64,000 nt of DNA from Halichondria panicea (lineage: Eukaryota; Porifera; Demospongiae; Suberitida; Halichondriidae), in NCBI RefSeq assembly GCF_963675165.1, contig NC_087377.1, forward strand, positions 14,442,198 to 14,506,197. Direction: 5' to 3'. The notes under the pieces were generated by a model. The model was not told where the DNA came from, made no database searches, and saw nothing but the letters and a program-made list of their open reading frames with translations. A program made the translations under genes and the position numbers. This document shows, piece by piece, positions 36,468 through 49,999 of the stretch (position 1 is its first letter; every line of letters begins with the position of its first letter).

Positions 36468-38158
36468 CTAACACATGTTTACTGGTCCATACGCTTGGTT
36501 ACTGTTCAGTTCTATCTCCTCTTTGGGTGACACCTCCTCATAAACAGGACTAGCTTGTGCAATGGGTCCAACGTTAGCTTGTCCTTTAGCTGCTGGGGAG
36601 AACACTGCCTTCTTACGAGAGCAAATAATTATGCATCACTAGAAGTCCAGCAAGGAATCCAATCAAAATTCCCATCAAGAATGTGATGCTTGCGGTCATC
36701 CCTGTAATTTCAGCAATTGATAAAAACTCATCAGCTTTTTCTGCTATAATGTATCGATGTGAGTCAATTTCATTGTCTGGCTTGTACTGGGTGCTGCAAA
36801 TAATTTTTATTTTGGCAAACTTAGAGCAATCAATTTTATAATTGTACCATTAGTTTCATCAAGGATGGAATGACATCTGAATGCAAGCACGTCAGGTTGC
36901 CATGTCGTATCATTTGTGCAAGTGCCAGTAGTTGGCCCAACAGGAACAAATCCTTCATTACAAGAGAGTGACGATCGTGCTCCTTCTGCCTGCATGGCTA
37001 CTGAATTCAAACGTTCCATTTTCCAGAAGAGGAAGGACATCACACCTTACTTAATTACAATACATTTCAAATCTGTTCTGATCAATAAAATAATGCTTAC
37101 CTAATATGATGTTGAGTGATACGGGAAGACTGGACCCAGCACAATTTGTAGATACTACCATCACTGCATATTCCTGATTGTACTGAAGTGTCAGCTCAAT
37201 GTGTGACTCTGTTACCACTAGCATGGCATAAGCAGAGTTGTTTGTGAGAGTGACTGTTACAGAGTAGTAAACCTTTGCACTAGAAAGAGGAGGGTTCCAT
37301 TGGAGAGTAACAGTGCTATTCTGTGATTTATTGACAATATCAGAAACTTGAAGAAGCTCTGGTAGTCCTGGAGAGTCTATATAGGTATCCGAGAAAAATC
37401 TTAGTGAGCACTGTACAGAACAGTATACGGTGCATTCCTCACACAATGCAGTTTTATGGGGTGCCCTTTGTGTCAAAATTACAATAAGTGGATGCTTATA
37501 GTAAAGCGATGATAGTCACAGTAACATAAATGTCTCTCTTATTACTGTGTCACTATATTGACGCTCCACTGATATATTCATCTCCGTCACTGCGACTATA
37601 TCGTCGCTTTACTATATAGAAACATCCATGCACTTATTGTAATTTTGATACAAAGAACACACCATAATAATGTAAATTTAACCACAATTAGATCAACTCA
37701 CCATAGAGATCAATTGGCACAGTTGCTCCCGAGCACTCAATATTTTGACCGTCCATCGAACTGTACAGGGTTACTTCCAGTGTGGAGTTCAGATGTGGTG
37801 TTACTGAGTTGAGTGATACCCTGTATGCTCCAAGTGTGTCTCCACTAATGTTGCGTTGACCGAATGTAGGCTCAACTAAACTTGAATAATCAGCATTAAG
37901 TGTTTCCATTGACCGTCCTGGCAAAGGATTTGGAATAATCCATATCAGTGCATCACTTTCACTTATACACATCAGACTTCTCTTCTCTTGAGGACAGGCA
38001 TTCTCAATGGAGGATGGAGACACTGTTGCAGAATCTGCAGCTAGTATCTATATATTGACTCTTAGACTACCTAATAATATACTTTTACCTGCTGAATTGA
38101 AGTTACTTAAAATCATGAGCAGAATCAGGGTGAGCTGTAGCTGATATAGATCTACCAT
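36468..38158 (-). pseudogene. Receptor B2 (Ig-FN3-CCP-TM), broken at CCP and TM exons
   Basis: Exons: signal peptide 38089-38158 (MVDLYQLQLTLILLMIL), Ig-like 37702-38034, FN3 37101-37376 and CCP from 37049 down; TM/tail ends 36468. The first three exons are open. The CCP exon has a TGCA insertion at 36991-36994 relative to B1 that shifts the frame. The TM exon has a 4-bp ATTA-type insertion near 36628 and a short deletion near 36746. B1 and B2 are thus broken at different places, so each lost its frame after duplication. Confidence 0.8.
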
Positions 38159-39246
38159 TGTTTCCTTGCCAGCAGAAAAAGAATCAGAGAATTCTTTAAA
38201 GGTGTTTTGAAGCATGGGTGGTGCAACAAAAATGATGTAATTAATTGTTTCACTGTAATTATGCATGGCTTTATAGACACAACTTACAGTCATTTCAGGT
38301 AAAAGTATTATATTAGGTAGAGTTAATATAAAATACTATTGCTGCAGATTCTGTAACAGTGTCTCTATCCTCCATTGATCTAGGTAGATATGCGTATACA
38401 GTGCATGCATGGGAAGTTCAGCCGATATATGCGCGTTAACCATGTGCTATGCGCTGTCACCGAGCGGGTAGGTATAGGACGCTATTCATTGGTAGCTTGA
38501 CTCTATATACTTTAACAGCAAGATAAATCCTAATCACCAGGCTTATGCTGTCCATGACCGTAAGAGGTAAACAAAACCCATAAGAAGCACATAACAAGTA
38601 GTATCTAACAAAAGTAAAAAATAAGTCGTAATTTAAACACATACACCTCTACCCTTCTCCAGCGTGAAACAAGTAAGGGTAGTGTGCCACATAATTAACA
38701 CTTGGCCATTCCATTGGCTTCCTGATTAAAATTGTATGGAATCCAACGACCCAATCGAAGGTTGTTCTCTTTCAATGATGCAACCATGTGAGGGCATCAT
38801 ATAATTATATACACTTGCAGAGAGTTTTTCTTCGTCAAATCTGAACCGACAATGGAGGAATAGTTTGGAATTAAACAACACTCATGCAGCTCCATGAATG
38901 ATCTCTCATCTTTCTTAATCTTCGTAACAGGTAAAACCACGACTGCATGCTGCACAAACACTCGATCCTTCATGCAAATCTGGCACTCTTAATTGTTGGC
39001 GTTGACAGTCAATTAGCCTGCCCGCCTGAGAGTTCATGTTACAGGTGAACAAGGTGGTCGTTCCAAGTCTCACTGTACACGAACTTACCAAGTCCATTAG
39101 TCTCTATGATTAGCCGCTGGAACGTGCATACGTAGCTGGGACCCTTTTAGTCCAAACAGCATTACTGTGAACTGAAATATAACCAGTGGAAAATAAAAGG
39201 CAGCTTTGGGAGCAAGTGGAACTTGCCAGTGTACAACTTTTCGCTA

Positions 39247-41490
39247 AATCAGAGGTGTGACAAAGTGTGCCATTCCTAACAAATTAATCGATACGTGGTA
39301 TCGGATACGCATCTCGATCCAATAACAACATATTCAGCTTCTTAAATTTGAAAGAGATGCGAAAGGAGCCATTCTTAACTGGTACAATATCGGGAAACTC
39401 CACCAACTGGTGGATGGTTCAATCACACCTGCCTGTCGTATCTTCTGTACTTCTGCTAGGACATCGGCCATGTACATGTGTGGGATCTCCCGTCTGTCCT
39501 TCTATATCCATGCACATGTCACCATACTTTTCTGTACATTTCCTCGTTGTGAATCTGTCAGTTTAGCACCTAGAAGTGCCTTGCTTGCAAGTGAGCTATA
39601 ATTATAGTAGTCTCTCAAACATCAATCTCTTCTTCCAGACAGTCTGTATCATGACAAATCCTATATACATGAATTATACTATAATAACTGAAAACAAACA
39701 GCTTCTTGGTATCAGTGCATGGGTATAATTATATAGAATTCTTGCAATTGTGGTTGCACCCTCTGGCCATACATTACTGTCGTTTGGTATACTCATCTTT
39801 TCTGGTCTCTCACTTTTCTGAAGTATTTTCTGAGATTTATCAGGACATCCGTAGGACACAATACTACCAACTGTACACCAACGCAAAAAGCTATAGAACT
39901 TTCCCAGTCTTTCCCCTATGAAATGGCTGCTTTCCGCTTCAAAGACTTGTTGAATCACTCTACAACGATCTGTGGATTAAGGTGTTGTTCGAATTGGATA
40001 AAAGTGCTATATCTGGTAGAAGCTAACTCTTTGGTCAGTCGGGGTACACAAAATCTCAAACAGTTAAAAAGAGAAGTGTGACTATAACTAATTTGTATGA
40101 GATTTGCATTGAAGCTGGCATTGTTACGTATTAGTAACTGAATGTATACTTATAGTATTACATGCATGTGTATATAATTTATCGTAATTTAGCTGTGTTA
40201 CAGGAACGTGTCTTGCTTGGAACTCAAGGCTCATGATCAGACGTATAGTAGCTGTGATGGTATTTCGCCATCTTCATTATTGTATAACCATGTTAAAATG
40301 CATGGTGAGGTCCATTCCGTCACAGAACAGTCAGGAAAGTGCCCATCATCTCGTAATTACAACCTGAGTAAGCCATAATTATTATGTTAGTGAATTGCAT
40401 GTAAAGCCAGCCACTCATAGCAAAGTTTTCTATTGGGATATCTCTGGCTATTGAAAGTTTGTGACAATTCTCGTAATTGGTGGCAACAATTATTTACAGT
40501 GTATGGAAAGTTTGTGACAATTCTCGTTAATGGTGGCAATTAGTTTCAGTGTACGTGATTGCATTGTAAACAGGTGATTGAGATAATGGTCCATTCAGCT
40601 CACACCAGTGGATGGAATACTATCTGACTTGTCAAATGTACCACAATTAGTAAAACCAGTAGGTTTTACATAGGATTGGCAGTGGGTTTGCCCGTGTTTA
40701 GCAATATTTCAATTATTTTGACTCATGTTCAAACTGTTCTATCTCTGCAGGGAAAGGCCACATCAAGAAACTGGCTGAACAGATAGTTTATTTAGCCTTT
40801 TCTCTCTTTGTATCTCTCATTTCATAATCCATAAACATTTTAATGAATGAATATTTTCATTTTAAAAATTGCACTATTTCGACGTTTCACCGCTCTTTGT
40901 CTGACTGACTAAGTAAGTGAGTAAGTAAGTAAGTAAGTAAGTTTTGTGCCCAGCATTTACTCCAAGTACAGCCATCTCCAGGACATTCTGCACAGGGTTT
41001 CCAAACGACTACAACCTGGATTACAAAGCGCTTCTTCAGATTTGCGATTGCTTCCACAAGGCAGATGACCTCTCAGTCTCTATTTCTCTTACCTAGACAA
41101 TTCCGCCATATTTAATGACTCAGCAATTGCGTTGTGGCCAATAATAATAGATAGGCGTGGCTAATAAACCGTGCGCCTAAAATCAGTGCAGCAGTGCTTT
41201 TCCAGAGCCTGAGGTGTTCCTTTTCTTCACACTGTTCAGCTCTAGCTCCCTTTCTCTGACAGGCATGCTATATGCACTGGCTAGATATCATGCTCTTAAA
41301 ATGGCTGTCATTTAATACTGATTCGCAAATTCAACATAATTATCAAGCAATAAATTATTACTCATTATACTATAATTATTAGTCCAGAGATATTCTAGAA
41401 GATATCTGATTAGTCCTGTCTTCTCTTCTTGTACTGCCTCTTGACGTTCCACTTATGCATGTCATGATACGTAAACTGTACTGAAAAAGA
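39247..41490. other. Intergenic, relics and simple repeats
   Basis: No supported gene. It contains a short Ig-exon relic (40290-40345) with a TGCA insertion at 40299-40302, two partial copies of the A-gene 3' flank (40400-40650) and a (GTAA)n run at about 40911-40942. Small open frames (39348-39601, 39674-39958) show no motif I recognise. Confidence 0.5.
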
Positions 41491-41496
41491 AAGGGA

Positions 41497-42043
41497 ATCC
41501 GACTAGAAAAACATTTGCAATGTGAAAAATTGCTAGGATTGGCCAGGGGAACCACAAAAAAGCGTGGGAACAAGAAATCAGACGAGAGCATAACTCCAAT
41601 CCGTTACAACGTCATGAACATGTACAATACATAGTATATTAAATAATAGACTGTGTTCCAGATCCACCTATCAGCTTCCATCCACCACATCATTCCATGC
41701 AGTCACCAGTACGGTCCGTGCATGTTACTACGCATGGATGGACTGTGTGTACCTGTGCTCAACACTGCATGTATTAGGAACATCAATTCATCACAAATCA
41801 TCGTGATTATGTGCCCCACATTCTAAAATGGATGTATAATAAATATATATAGGGATTGGTCATCACTCCACCAGTAAAAATTGCGTGGCATATTGGCTGG
41901 GAAAACATGCCAGTATACATGTGATTGACGTTGTAACGGATTGGAGTTATGCTCTCGTCTGATTTCTTGTTCCCACGCTTTTTTGTGGTTCCCCTGGCCA
42001 ATCCTAGCAATTTTTCACATTGCAAATGTTTTTCTAGTCGGAT
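41497..42043. repeat. Foldback: 118-bp perfect inverted arms
   Basis: 41497-41614 and 41926-42043 are exact reverse complements (ATCCGACTAGAAAAACATTT...) separated by 311 bp. The right arm ends about 50 bp beyond the A5 stop. A diverged fragment (TTTTTCTGGCCAATCCTAGCA) lies near 46910. No target duplication was found. Confidence 0.9.
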
Positions 42044-42096
42044 ATAATAATAAGTGACTGGAATATTAGATGAACACTGTAACACAGTCACGTTTT

Positions 42097-43551
42097 TCAC
42101 ACTCTTACTGGTCCATACGCCTGATTAGTGTTCAGTTCAATCTCCTCTTTAGGTAACACCTCCTCATAAACAGGACCAGCTGATGCAATGGGTCCTACGT
42201 TAGCTTGTTCTTCAGCTGTCGGGGAGAACACTGCCTTCTTACGAGAGGAAAGGTGCATCACTAAGAGTCCAGAGAGGAATCCAAGGAGGGTTGCCATTAA
42301 GAACGTTATGCTTGTGCTCATTCCTGTAATCTCAGCATTTGATAAAGAGTGGCCATCTTTCTCTGATACACAAGACGTATTGATGTGAACTGATTTGTTA
42401 GTAATGGGTGCTGTACATTGAGACAATTATTTATAATGTCATGATTCAGAAGCTATCTTGTGTAAGACACCTTCACAAAGTAGGTCAGCAGGATTAGGCA
42501 CCCACTCTCCTCTTCCTGAAACTTTAACACAAGTTGCTGTTCTTGGGTGACTGGGAAGTAGACCATCGTCACACTGGAGCATAATTTTTGACCCCTCCGT
42601 GAAACTAGATTCAGCAGATACAATACTAAGGTTCTCGTTGATAAGAGTAGAAGGTGTATCACACATGATAGCACCAGCTTGGGGAGAAAATGAGGAACTA
42701 ATTAATGGATTATTAATAGTACTAATACCTGGTATGATACCACTGTATGTAGTGATATTACTAGTCCCTATGCTGTTTCTAGCTTGAAGGGTAGCAACAT
42801 ACATCTTGTCATTGCCAGTCTCCAAAACTTCAAAGTGGACGGAACAAGTTGCTGTACATAAACTACTGTTTACAGTTTTGTTGTCGTTAACATCATCGTA
42901 GAAAAGGGAGAGATTATAGAGGATCTTCTCCTGATATTGCGAACATTCAACCTACAGTGTGAATTAATTAATGCAGCGAACTTTGCGACAAGCATTACAA
43001 AGTTATTAACTTACTTGATTCCAAGTGACCGTCAGTATATCTATAGCAGACATAGAAGTATTGATGCTCACACTGAAATTATAGACATTGGGTACTGTCT
43101 CTTGTACTATTGAGATGTTTACTGAGGTTTCATTGAAGTTTAGTGCATCACCACAACTGATCCTAAAAATATTCTGTATCCCAATGGATTTTTGAGAAAT
43201 GTATAAAATAAGAACTGATGAGAAATTTGCAAAAGTCATGATGTTGCCCCGGGACAAATTAACAAGTTGAACAGATGCAGATACCTGATCCAATGTTGAG
43301 TCGTTAAAACATTTTGTGGTCTCATTCGCATTATCGACATCAAAGTGCTCGGAAATATACATGTCGTCATCATGGTACAACCTCCAATCTAGCACTGTGA
43401 GGTCCACTCCTTCACAGAACAGCCTGATAGTCCCAGGACAGTGTTCACCAACCAGACTCACTCCTCCTTCAACAGTCAGAGACACTGATGATGAGTACAC
43501 CTCTTCACTTATTATTGAAAATAAGATGATTAGTACTGCACCTATCATCAT
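42097..43551 (-). CDS. Receptor A5: Ig-FN3-CCP-TM with ITAM-like tail
   Basis: Four exons, all in phase, about 426 residues: 43015-43551 (signal peptide MMIGAVLIILFSIISEEVYS and Ig-like domain: Cys in 'IRLFCEG', Trp in 'LDWRLY', Cys in 'RISCGD'), 42729-42951 (FN3; the domain is split by the intron after 'TVTWNQ'), 42471-42677 (CCP with four Cys and 'GEWVPN') and 42097-42410 (stalk 'VHINTSCVSEKDG', helix 'ITFLMATLLGFLSGLLVMHL', RKK stop-transfer, tail). The tail carries YEEV and YGPV 13 residues apart, close to an ITAM and with a Src-SH2-like YEEV. Many N-x-S/T sites mark the ectodomain. It is predicted to be a type I surface receptor; the ligand is unknown. Confidence 0.85.
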
Positions 43552-44460
43552 GTTTAACGACTATAGGAGCTCGTAATTGTTTTACAATTATGCGCATGCA
43601 TTGCATTGAATTGCACGATAAATAAACTGTGGGATGATTCTCACATTATCCGATGCGTATCTGTAAACAGATTATTGGGAAAGTGTGTGAATAGTAATTA
43701 TCCGACAAACACTAAAAATAGTACTTGAAAGAGTCAAAAGCACTTTCAGTTGTCAAAGTATGATTTTATAGCTGACACTAGCTATAAAGGCATTCTCTCT
43801 TCTTAGCTTTAACCCGTTACCTGCCATTGGTGCCCTGCACTGTGTCTACTAGAAATGTCACAGAGAGCGCACAAAGTTGAGGCATGTAGTAATTTTTCTC
43901 CGGTGTTTTGGCTCGCCCTCTCGCCCAAAGGTGTATGTGAGAGGATCTTAAGAGAGGTGCGAAAGTCCCCCTTAATCGGGGTTCGAAACTCACTTTGTTT
44001 TCACACTTCAAAGCACCCCTGAGACTTCATTTGCGGCGAATAGCTGATGGTGAATAGGCAACAGTTTGGTACCAAACTCATCGTGTATAGATATTGGTAT
44101 TTACAAAAGTATTTTGAAGCTGTCGAAAACATCAGGATCTCCTTCACATTCCGATCGATATTTGGAAAAGTTGGGTTCACTGAGGTATTGGGTGTGGCTG
44201 GGTTGGATTACAAATGAGGAAAAGGAACCAAAATTGAGGTCAGTGCATGGGTAAGCTTGTTGAAGAAATTTTGCACGTGAATCGGGCGAGGTATCCCTTT
44301 ACTGGTCAAATTGTTGTAAATTTTACAACAACAATCTGGGAGGGAGCATGCTATCAACTTGACGTTACTTGTGAATGTTGCATGATATTGGATTCTGTGG
44401 CAGATTGGATAGTATCATGAATGCGATTATCCTTTGAAGTTCTGCTGAGCTGTTCAATTA
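43552..44460. other. A5 upstream flank, no gene seen
   Basis: Shares short stretches with other A-gene upstream regions (TCGAAAACATCAGGATC near 44123). 'TTAACCCGTTACCTGCCATTGGTG' at about 43806 resembles the right end of the piggyBac-like element at 60881 but has no partner. Confidence 0.4.
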
Positions 44461-44466
44461 GGAAAC

Positions 44467-44814
44467 TTACTGTATTTTGTAAGTTGCTTGTCATTGTGCA
44501 CAGTAAATGGGTGTTGTCTATAGCACTACTGAGTCTGTAGTAAAGTGAATGTGTCTATTCAGCATAATTTGCTAACTTAGTTAGCTAAGCGTATATGCAC
44601 ATGCAGTACTCTGTTGATTGAGCCAGTGGGAGTTGTTTTAGTTATAGAAGTGCACTAAAAGAGCAGGTAGAGATTAGAGGACATAAAGAATCTAGTTACA
44701 GCCAGGGACACACACTGTAAGAAGTAGCTATACTAAATTTAGTAACCACAGTAGTACTATAGACAACGCCCATTTTACTGTGCACAATCACAAGCAACTT
44801 GCAAAACACAGTAA
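44467..44814. mobile_element. MITE with ~60-bp terminal inverted repeats
   Basis: The left end TTACTGTATTTTGTAAGTTG and right end (complement) TTACTGTGTTTTGCAAGTTG continue as imperfect arms through 'GTGCACAGTAAA' and 'GTTGTCTATAG'. About 348 bp, non-coding. Confidence 0.7.
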
Positions 44815-45593
44815 AAAAAAAAAAAGAAGAAGCTATACAGCATGTATAGGACTGAGTAGTATCCATTGGTAGACCCTCTGGACTATCTTGGTAGCCATAG
44901 AATATTTTCGAAGAGGAAGCAGCAAGCCATTTGTGTACACAGGCACTTCAAAAGTGGACACAAGCTCTACAATAGTCGACATGCTTGCTAAGCAGCTTAG
45001 TTGACCAGAGTGCAGCTTTTAAAGGCCACACATACTTCCATCAAGGCAGCAGCAAGGCATAAAATCGATGGTTAGTTTTAGTCTGGGGGCCAGACCTTTT
45101 TCTCAGAGGGGGGAGGGGGAAGAGAGAAAGAAGTCTAATATCCTAGCCCATCTCTACAAGCCATAGGCTCCACTTCATTGGGTGCGGCGATAACATCAAG
45201 CTAATTTGGTGGGTTGGTGACGGAACTGTTCCAGATTGTGTGCGATTGACCTGTGGAAAGGGGTATGTATAGTAGAGATTACGAAAATTATTATCCGGAG
45301 CATTTTACATTCTAGTGGAGTGGTATGAGTTTGTATTTCAAGGATATATATACCAAGGTATTAAGTATAATTATAATAATTGACTTAGTATAATTATAAT
45401 AATTATACTCATGATCAGAAGAAGAGGGAACTGACAAAAGTAGCATGTTTGTATACATACAGCTGTCTGGTATGTCGTCAAAATCGAGCTCAATTGGAAT
45501 TATAGCTCCCTCCATTGGCATCATTTCAGTCATTCTCTCACATAAGGCCACTGTTAGTTGCATACTTGTTTCAGATCAACCTCCCTCCTTGGT

Positions 45594-45830
45594 TAGCCTT
45601 GAGACCAGCCGTTCGTTATCTGAACGAACGCCGGGTCAAGTTCAAATGTAGCACTCGTCCAGCGGTCCAGGAATTTCTTGGACCGGTAATTGCCCACACA
45701 AGGTCCGCCCAAGGTATATTACCCATGAATATCATTATGATGCTATAAACCGCTGACTCAGCTGGACAAGTTGCACATTGGAACTTGACCAGGCGTTCTT
45801 TCAGATAACGAACGGCTGGTCTCGAGGCTA
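45594..45830. mobile_element. TAGCCTCGA-family MITE, 237 bp
   Basis: The ends TAGCCTTGAGACCAGCCG and (complement) TAGCCTCGAGACCAGCCG extend into about 55-bp arms. The flanks CTCCTTGGT (45585-45593) and CTCCTTAGT (45831-45839) are a 9-bp target duplication with one change. Same family as 4483-5664. No gene is seen from 44815 to 47482 beyond this. Confidence 0.8.
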
Positions 45831-47482
45831 CTCCTTAGTTTTTGCTCACCTCCTCAATTAAGTCATTATTGCTGATGTCAGCCATTATTTGAGGTCAAAG
45901 TCCTTTTGTTTGCTGACATTGCCATGTGCCATGTGCAAGTTGCATTGTGCACCAAAAAGCCAGTGCGTAAAAAAATTGTTTTCTATTTTTATGTTCAGAC
46001 TCCATCGTTTTGTGTATTTTAGTCACTTAAAAAAACAGGATATGACGTCATCAAAATAATAATGGGATAATGGGTAATGAAGACCTCCCTCCCTCATCGG
46101 GTTGAGCTAGTATATTCTCATCTGAAACAAGCATGCAACTAACAGTGGCCTAACTGTCAACACAATGCACAATTCCTTGTACAGAAGTCAATCAAGTCAT
46201 GCAGTCATTAATTCCCTGAACGTCATTGCCAATATATGCAGCAAGGCTCTATAATTATACTTGCTCAATGTGAGTCACTGGAACATTTAGAGCCTTCCCA
46301 ATCTGCTGCGAATGAAGATGTTTGTCTTATACATTTGACTTTGGTTAATGAACGAATATCTTGCACGTGACCACATTCCTCAGTGCCACGGAATCACTGC
46401 AATAGTGACCAGACCGCCCCTGCCCCCCTCCCCCAACGTTTGCTCGCGAGACTAGGTAGTTCATTAATAAAAATTAATGATTGCTGATTCAGCAAAGCAA
46501 GAGTGCGTAGTCTATTCTACTGACAACCCCTCCTCTTTCAGTTTACTATTTTGTCTTGATTTGCAAGGTTTCGAACTGAAGGGGTCCGAAATAGCGATCT
46601 ACTAGCTGTTTTATCAGAGAAAATATCCGAGAAATACATTTATTATCATATAATTATACAGAACATTTTGCGAGCATCAAACATTTGCGAACTTTGCGAT
46701 AGTTCCTCCATTCATTTGCAACTGCACCAAGACTCGATGATCTAGACTATAGCTGAGCAGATTTTGGTTTGACATTGTTCGCTAGCAATCAATATAGATG
46801 TTGAAAAGCCACTAAGGCAAGAGCAAGAGGGATACTTCACTATTTTTTTGCCAAGCGAATAAGCGTGGTTGTGACTGACTGCAATGGGAAGTGATATATT
46901 TAGTGGTTTTTCTGGCCAATCCTAGCATTTTGCTGGTAGATGATTTGCTCTATAAAAGCAACTGGTAAAAGATTCCCTGTCATTTATCCGAATTATCACT
47001 GAGAAATTGACTACGAGTTTATCGCTATAGAGCTATAATTATAACCCTGACATCTAAACACGTGACAATGAGCATTTCTATGCACCACAATAATTATCTG
47101 CATGCATGGTTTCTCATAATTATTTGCCTCACCACCAAAATTAACTAAACTCCTTGCTTCTGATAGAGTAAATTATTAATGTGTGCATAATTTGATTGAC
47201 GTGAATCAGTTCTAACAAAATATAGACTAGCTATCCGATTAATTTTATGTTTCAGAATGCTCACTGTTGGTGTAATAGTTATTATGATTGTGTTTAAGTG
47301 ATCTATTCGCATGTACTAAATTCTGATAACAATTAAATCAGGTTACACATAAACAATACCAATTATTATTGCAACAGGAAGCATGTACTTTATAAACATG
47401 CACCAACAATTAATGAACAACATGAGAGATTATGATAGTCATACAGTTGTTGCTGCAAAGAAGAGGATTACTTACAAGAGGT

Positions 47483-49920
47483 ATGATGCAATGTTATACA
47501 AGATGCTTTGTACTCTTTCTGCTAAGCTGGTTACACTACTGCCAAGGTATGTGATAGAGATATTCTAGAAACGTTATACCATTTGTGAACAATGATAGGA
47601 ACGTCAGTAAGTGTAATTACGGATGATGGAAAAGATACACTTTCTGGTTCGTACTGTCCTACAACTGTTAAGCTTATCTGCAATGTTACAAGTCTTCCTA
47701 ATTTGCGATGGACGTACAATACCAGCAAAAACATAATTGTTCTTTTTCACTCGGATAGTGTAGTACGCTACCCAGTTGCAGCATTTCCATTTTACCAGTT
47801 AACACAGTTTAATGTATACAAAAATCATATGAATCGGACTCGGATTAATGCTTCAACAATTCTCACTGTTGATCTGTCAGATCTGAACAAACAGAATATT
47901 GAAATTATCTCGTGCGGTTCTTCTTTTCTGGACAAGACAGTGCCAGTGAATATCAGCATTTTGCAGCCAACATTTCCTTCTGTTAGCCCCCAAGTTTATA
48001 CAGCTGTGATTGTACGTTATGAGTCTGGACTTGTATCTAGTGTAGATGTATCATGGAGAAAATTTCAGGTACGTATAATTAGACTGTACTTGACACAAAA
48101 TGTTTGAATACACACTGCATTGCTGCTATAGCAACCAGATTGTCCTGAATATGAAAATTCCCAAGAATACCTCATCAATGTCACTGGATGTGGGTGGACG
48201 TGGCTCAACCACAGTACCTGTCAAGATACTATTTGCTCGTCTATTTTCAGTAATTGTACAGAAAACGTGAGTGAAATCACCCTACAAGCCAAGATCGCTG
48301 ACATTGAGAGTGAACAAGTAGTTTTTCCCACCTCTGTAGGTGAGAGCATTAATCTAGTATAGTTATTACATTTATGGACTTTTTTACAGATTCCAATAAT
48401 CGCTACTTTAGAGCTGCTGTTAACCAGTCGTCTAGATGCCAAATTCATGTGCAGTGTTTACCCATGAGAGGAGATGTTAGTATACATCAAATGTGCACCA
48501 TTCGATACACTGCAGATCCGGATTATGGAAATCTATCAAATCCTATCACAACTCTAGTTGGCACAGCACCTGTCTCACTTTCACTTACTACTCCTGGTAC
48601 CATGTACTACTTTGAGTTCTCTGTGTTGATGAATGATACCTTGTTGATTGTGGAACGAATGGAGTACATGATTACAGGATCGGGAGGTATGAGAATATAA
48701 AGTAACAGCAAGAGTCGTATAATCATAATGAACTCATACACAAATAATTATTTGTATCTAATTAAAACTCCGATTACTATTGAGAATTCTCATCTACAGA
48801 GTTATTCCAGCTGGGTGTAAGAGAGGGTGCTATCCTTACTATTGTATCATCATTCTTAGGATGCTTTATTGTGCACACTACAATGATACTGTACCTTTTA
48901 ATAGCTCGGAATGCTAACGGTGAGTAATTATTATCGTCACTACATGAAGCTAATGCCACCCAACTTCATGCATGCACAGGTGTTCATACAATATCCCGAT
49001 TGAATGTGTTCATCATTACTAACAAACGCATTCAAATCTCGATAACACTGATCCTCTTCACGCTGTTTATTGGATGTAGCACTCTGTTGACAGCCTTTGC
49101 CATTATTTCAAATGGTACGTATTGAAAGATTCAACTCTCATTTGCAATACTTTCTGTGTTTATTTCATTACAGATGTGTGTTTCACAAACCAACAAGTTC
49201 CCAACAGTTTACTTGATGCAATGTTAGTACTTTCATGTGTTGGGATAGGAATCCTTCTCCTCTATTGGGCCTTCATAATATACAAAGTGTATAAACAACG
49301 CACTAAAGGTAATTTGGAGAGTGAACAAATCAAGGTTTTCTTTTTCAACTTTCTTATTTTGTATAGGAACTAAAAACAAGCTTGACATCAATTCAAAAAC
49401 AGTTAAATATGACGCTCAAGAGTCATCTGAGGTGATAAAATTGTTTTAATCTAGACAGAATTATACATTTGCATTTGCTATCCAGAAGCCACCCAATTCT
49501 CAAGAATGCCAGCATTTGGAAGATATGCATCCTGATGGTGTTGAGGAAATGGTTCCAATGCATAAGAAGCCTTCGAATGACAACCAGCTAATGACGACAC
49601 CTAGTAGGAAATGTCCACCCTCTACACTTCCCAAACAAAGAAAGTCAGGTCAGCATTCCAACACTGTTTTGTACGATGAGGTTGGTTTAGCGAAAATCAA
49701 AGGCAATGTCTCGGATATGACAGAAGTTGAGTTGAAAGCTAACGAGTCTTACGGGCACACAGACAAGAGCTTTTCAACTGCCAAGAGCAACGTGGCTGCT
49801 TGTTCACTATGTTTGTCTCCAGGCAGCAAAATCCAGCAAGATTTGTCATTAAATCATCAGTACAGCGATCTCAAAGTGACACCAAAGAACGAGCATCCTA
49901 AGCAAAATACTATTGAGTAA
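47483..49920 (+). CDS. Receptor C2: Ig-FN3-like ectodomain, three TM helices, ITIM-like tail
   Basis: Nine in-phase exons, about 642 residues: 47483-47546 (signal peptide MMQCYTRCFVLFLLSW), 47599-48068 (Ig-like: 'VKLICNVT', 'NLRWTYN', 'IISCGS'), 48132-48339 (FN3-like, Cys-rich), 48390-48686 (third segment 'YYFEFSVLMND'), 48800-48919, 48980-49114 and 49174-49308 (one helix each), 49367-49431, and 49486-49920 (tail). Odd helix number puts the tail inside the cell. The tail has 'TVLYDEV', a match to the ITIM form VxYxxV, 'ELKANESYG', and 'HQYSDL'. 'EVELKANESYG' aligns with 'EEIELNTNQAYG' of the A tails, tying the two families. After the TAA at 49920 the same frame continues with another such unit. 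Confidence 0.82.
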
Positions 49921-49999
49921 GAGCAGATAGAGTTGAAGTCTAATCAGTCATATGGTCAGCTAACAAGTTCTGTTGGTCAGATATATAGGGGGATGTGAA

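Noticed and set aside
39674-39958. 94-codon minus-strand open frame
   Set aside because: No recognisable domain, no splice partner and absent from the paired block.
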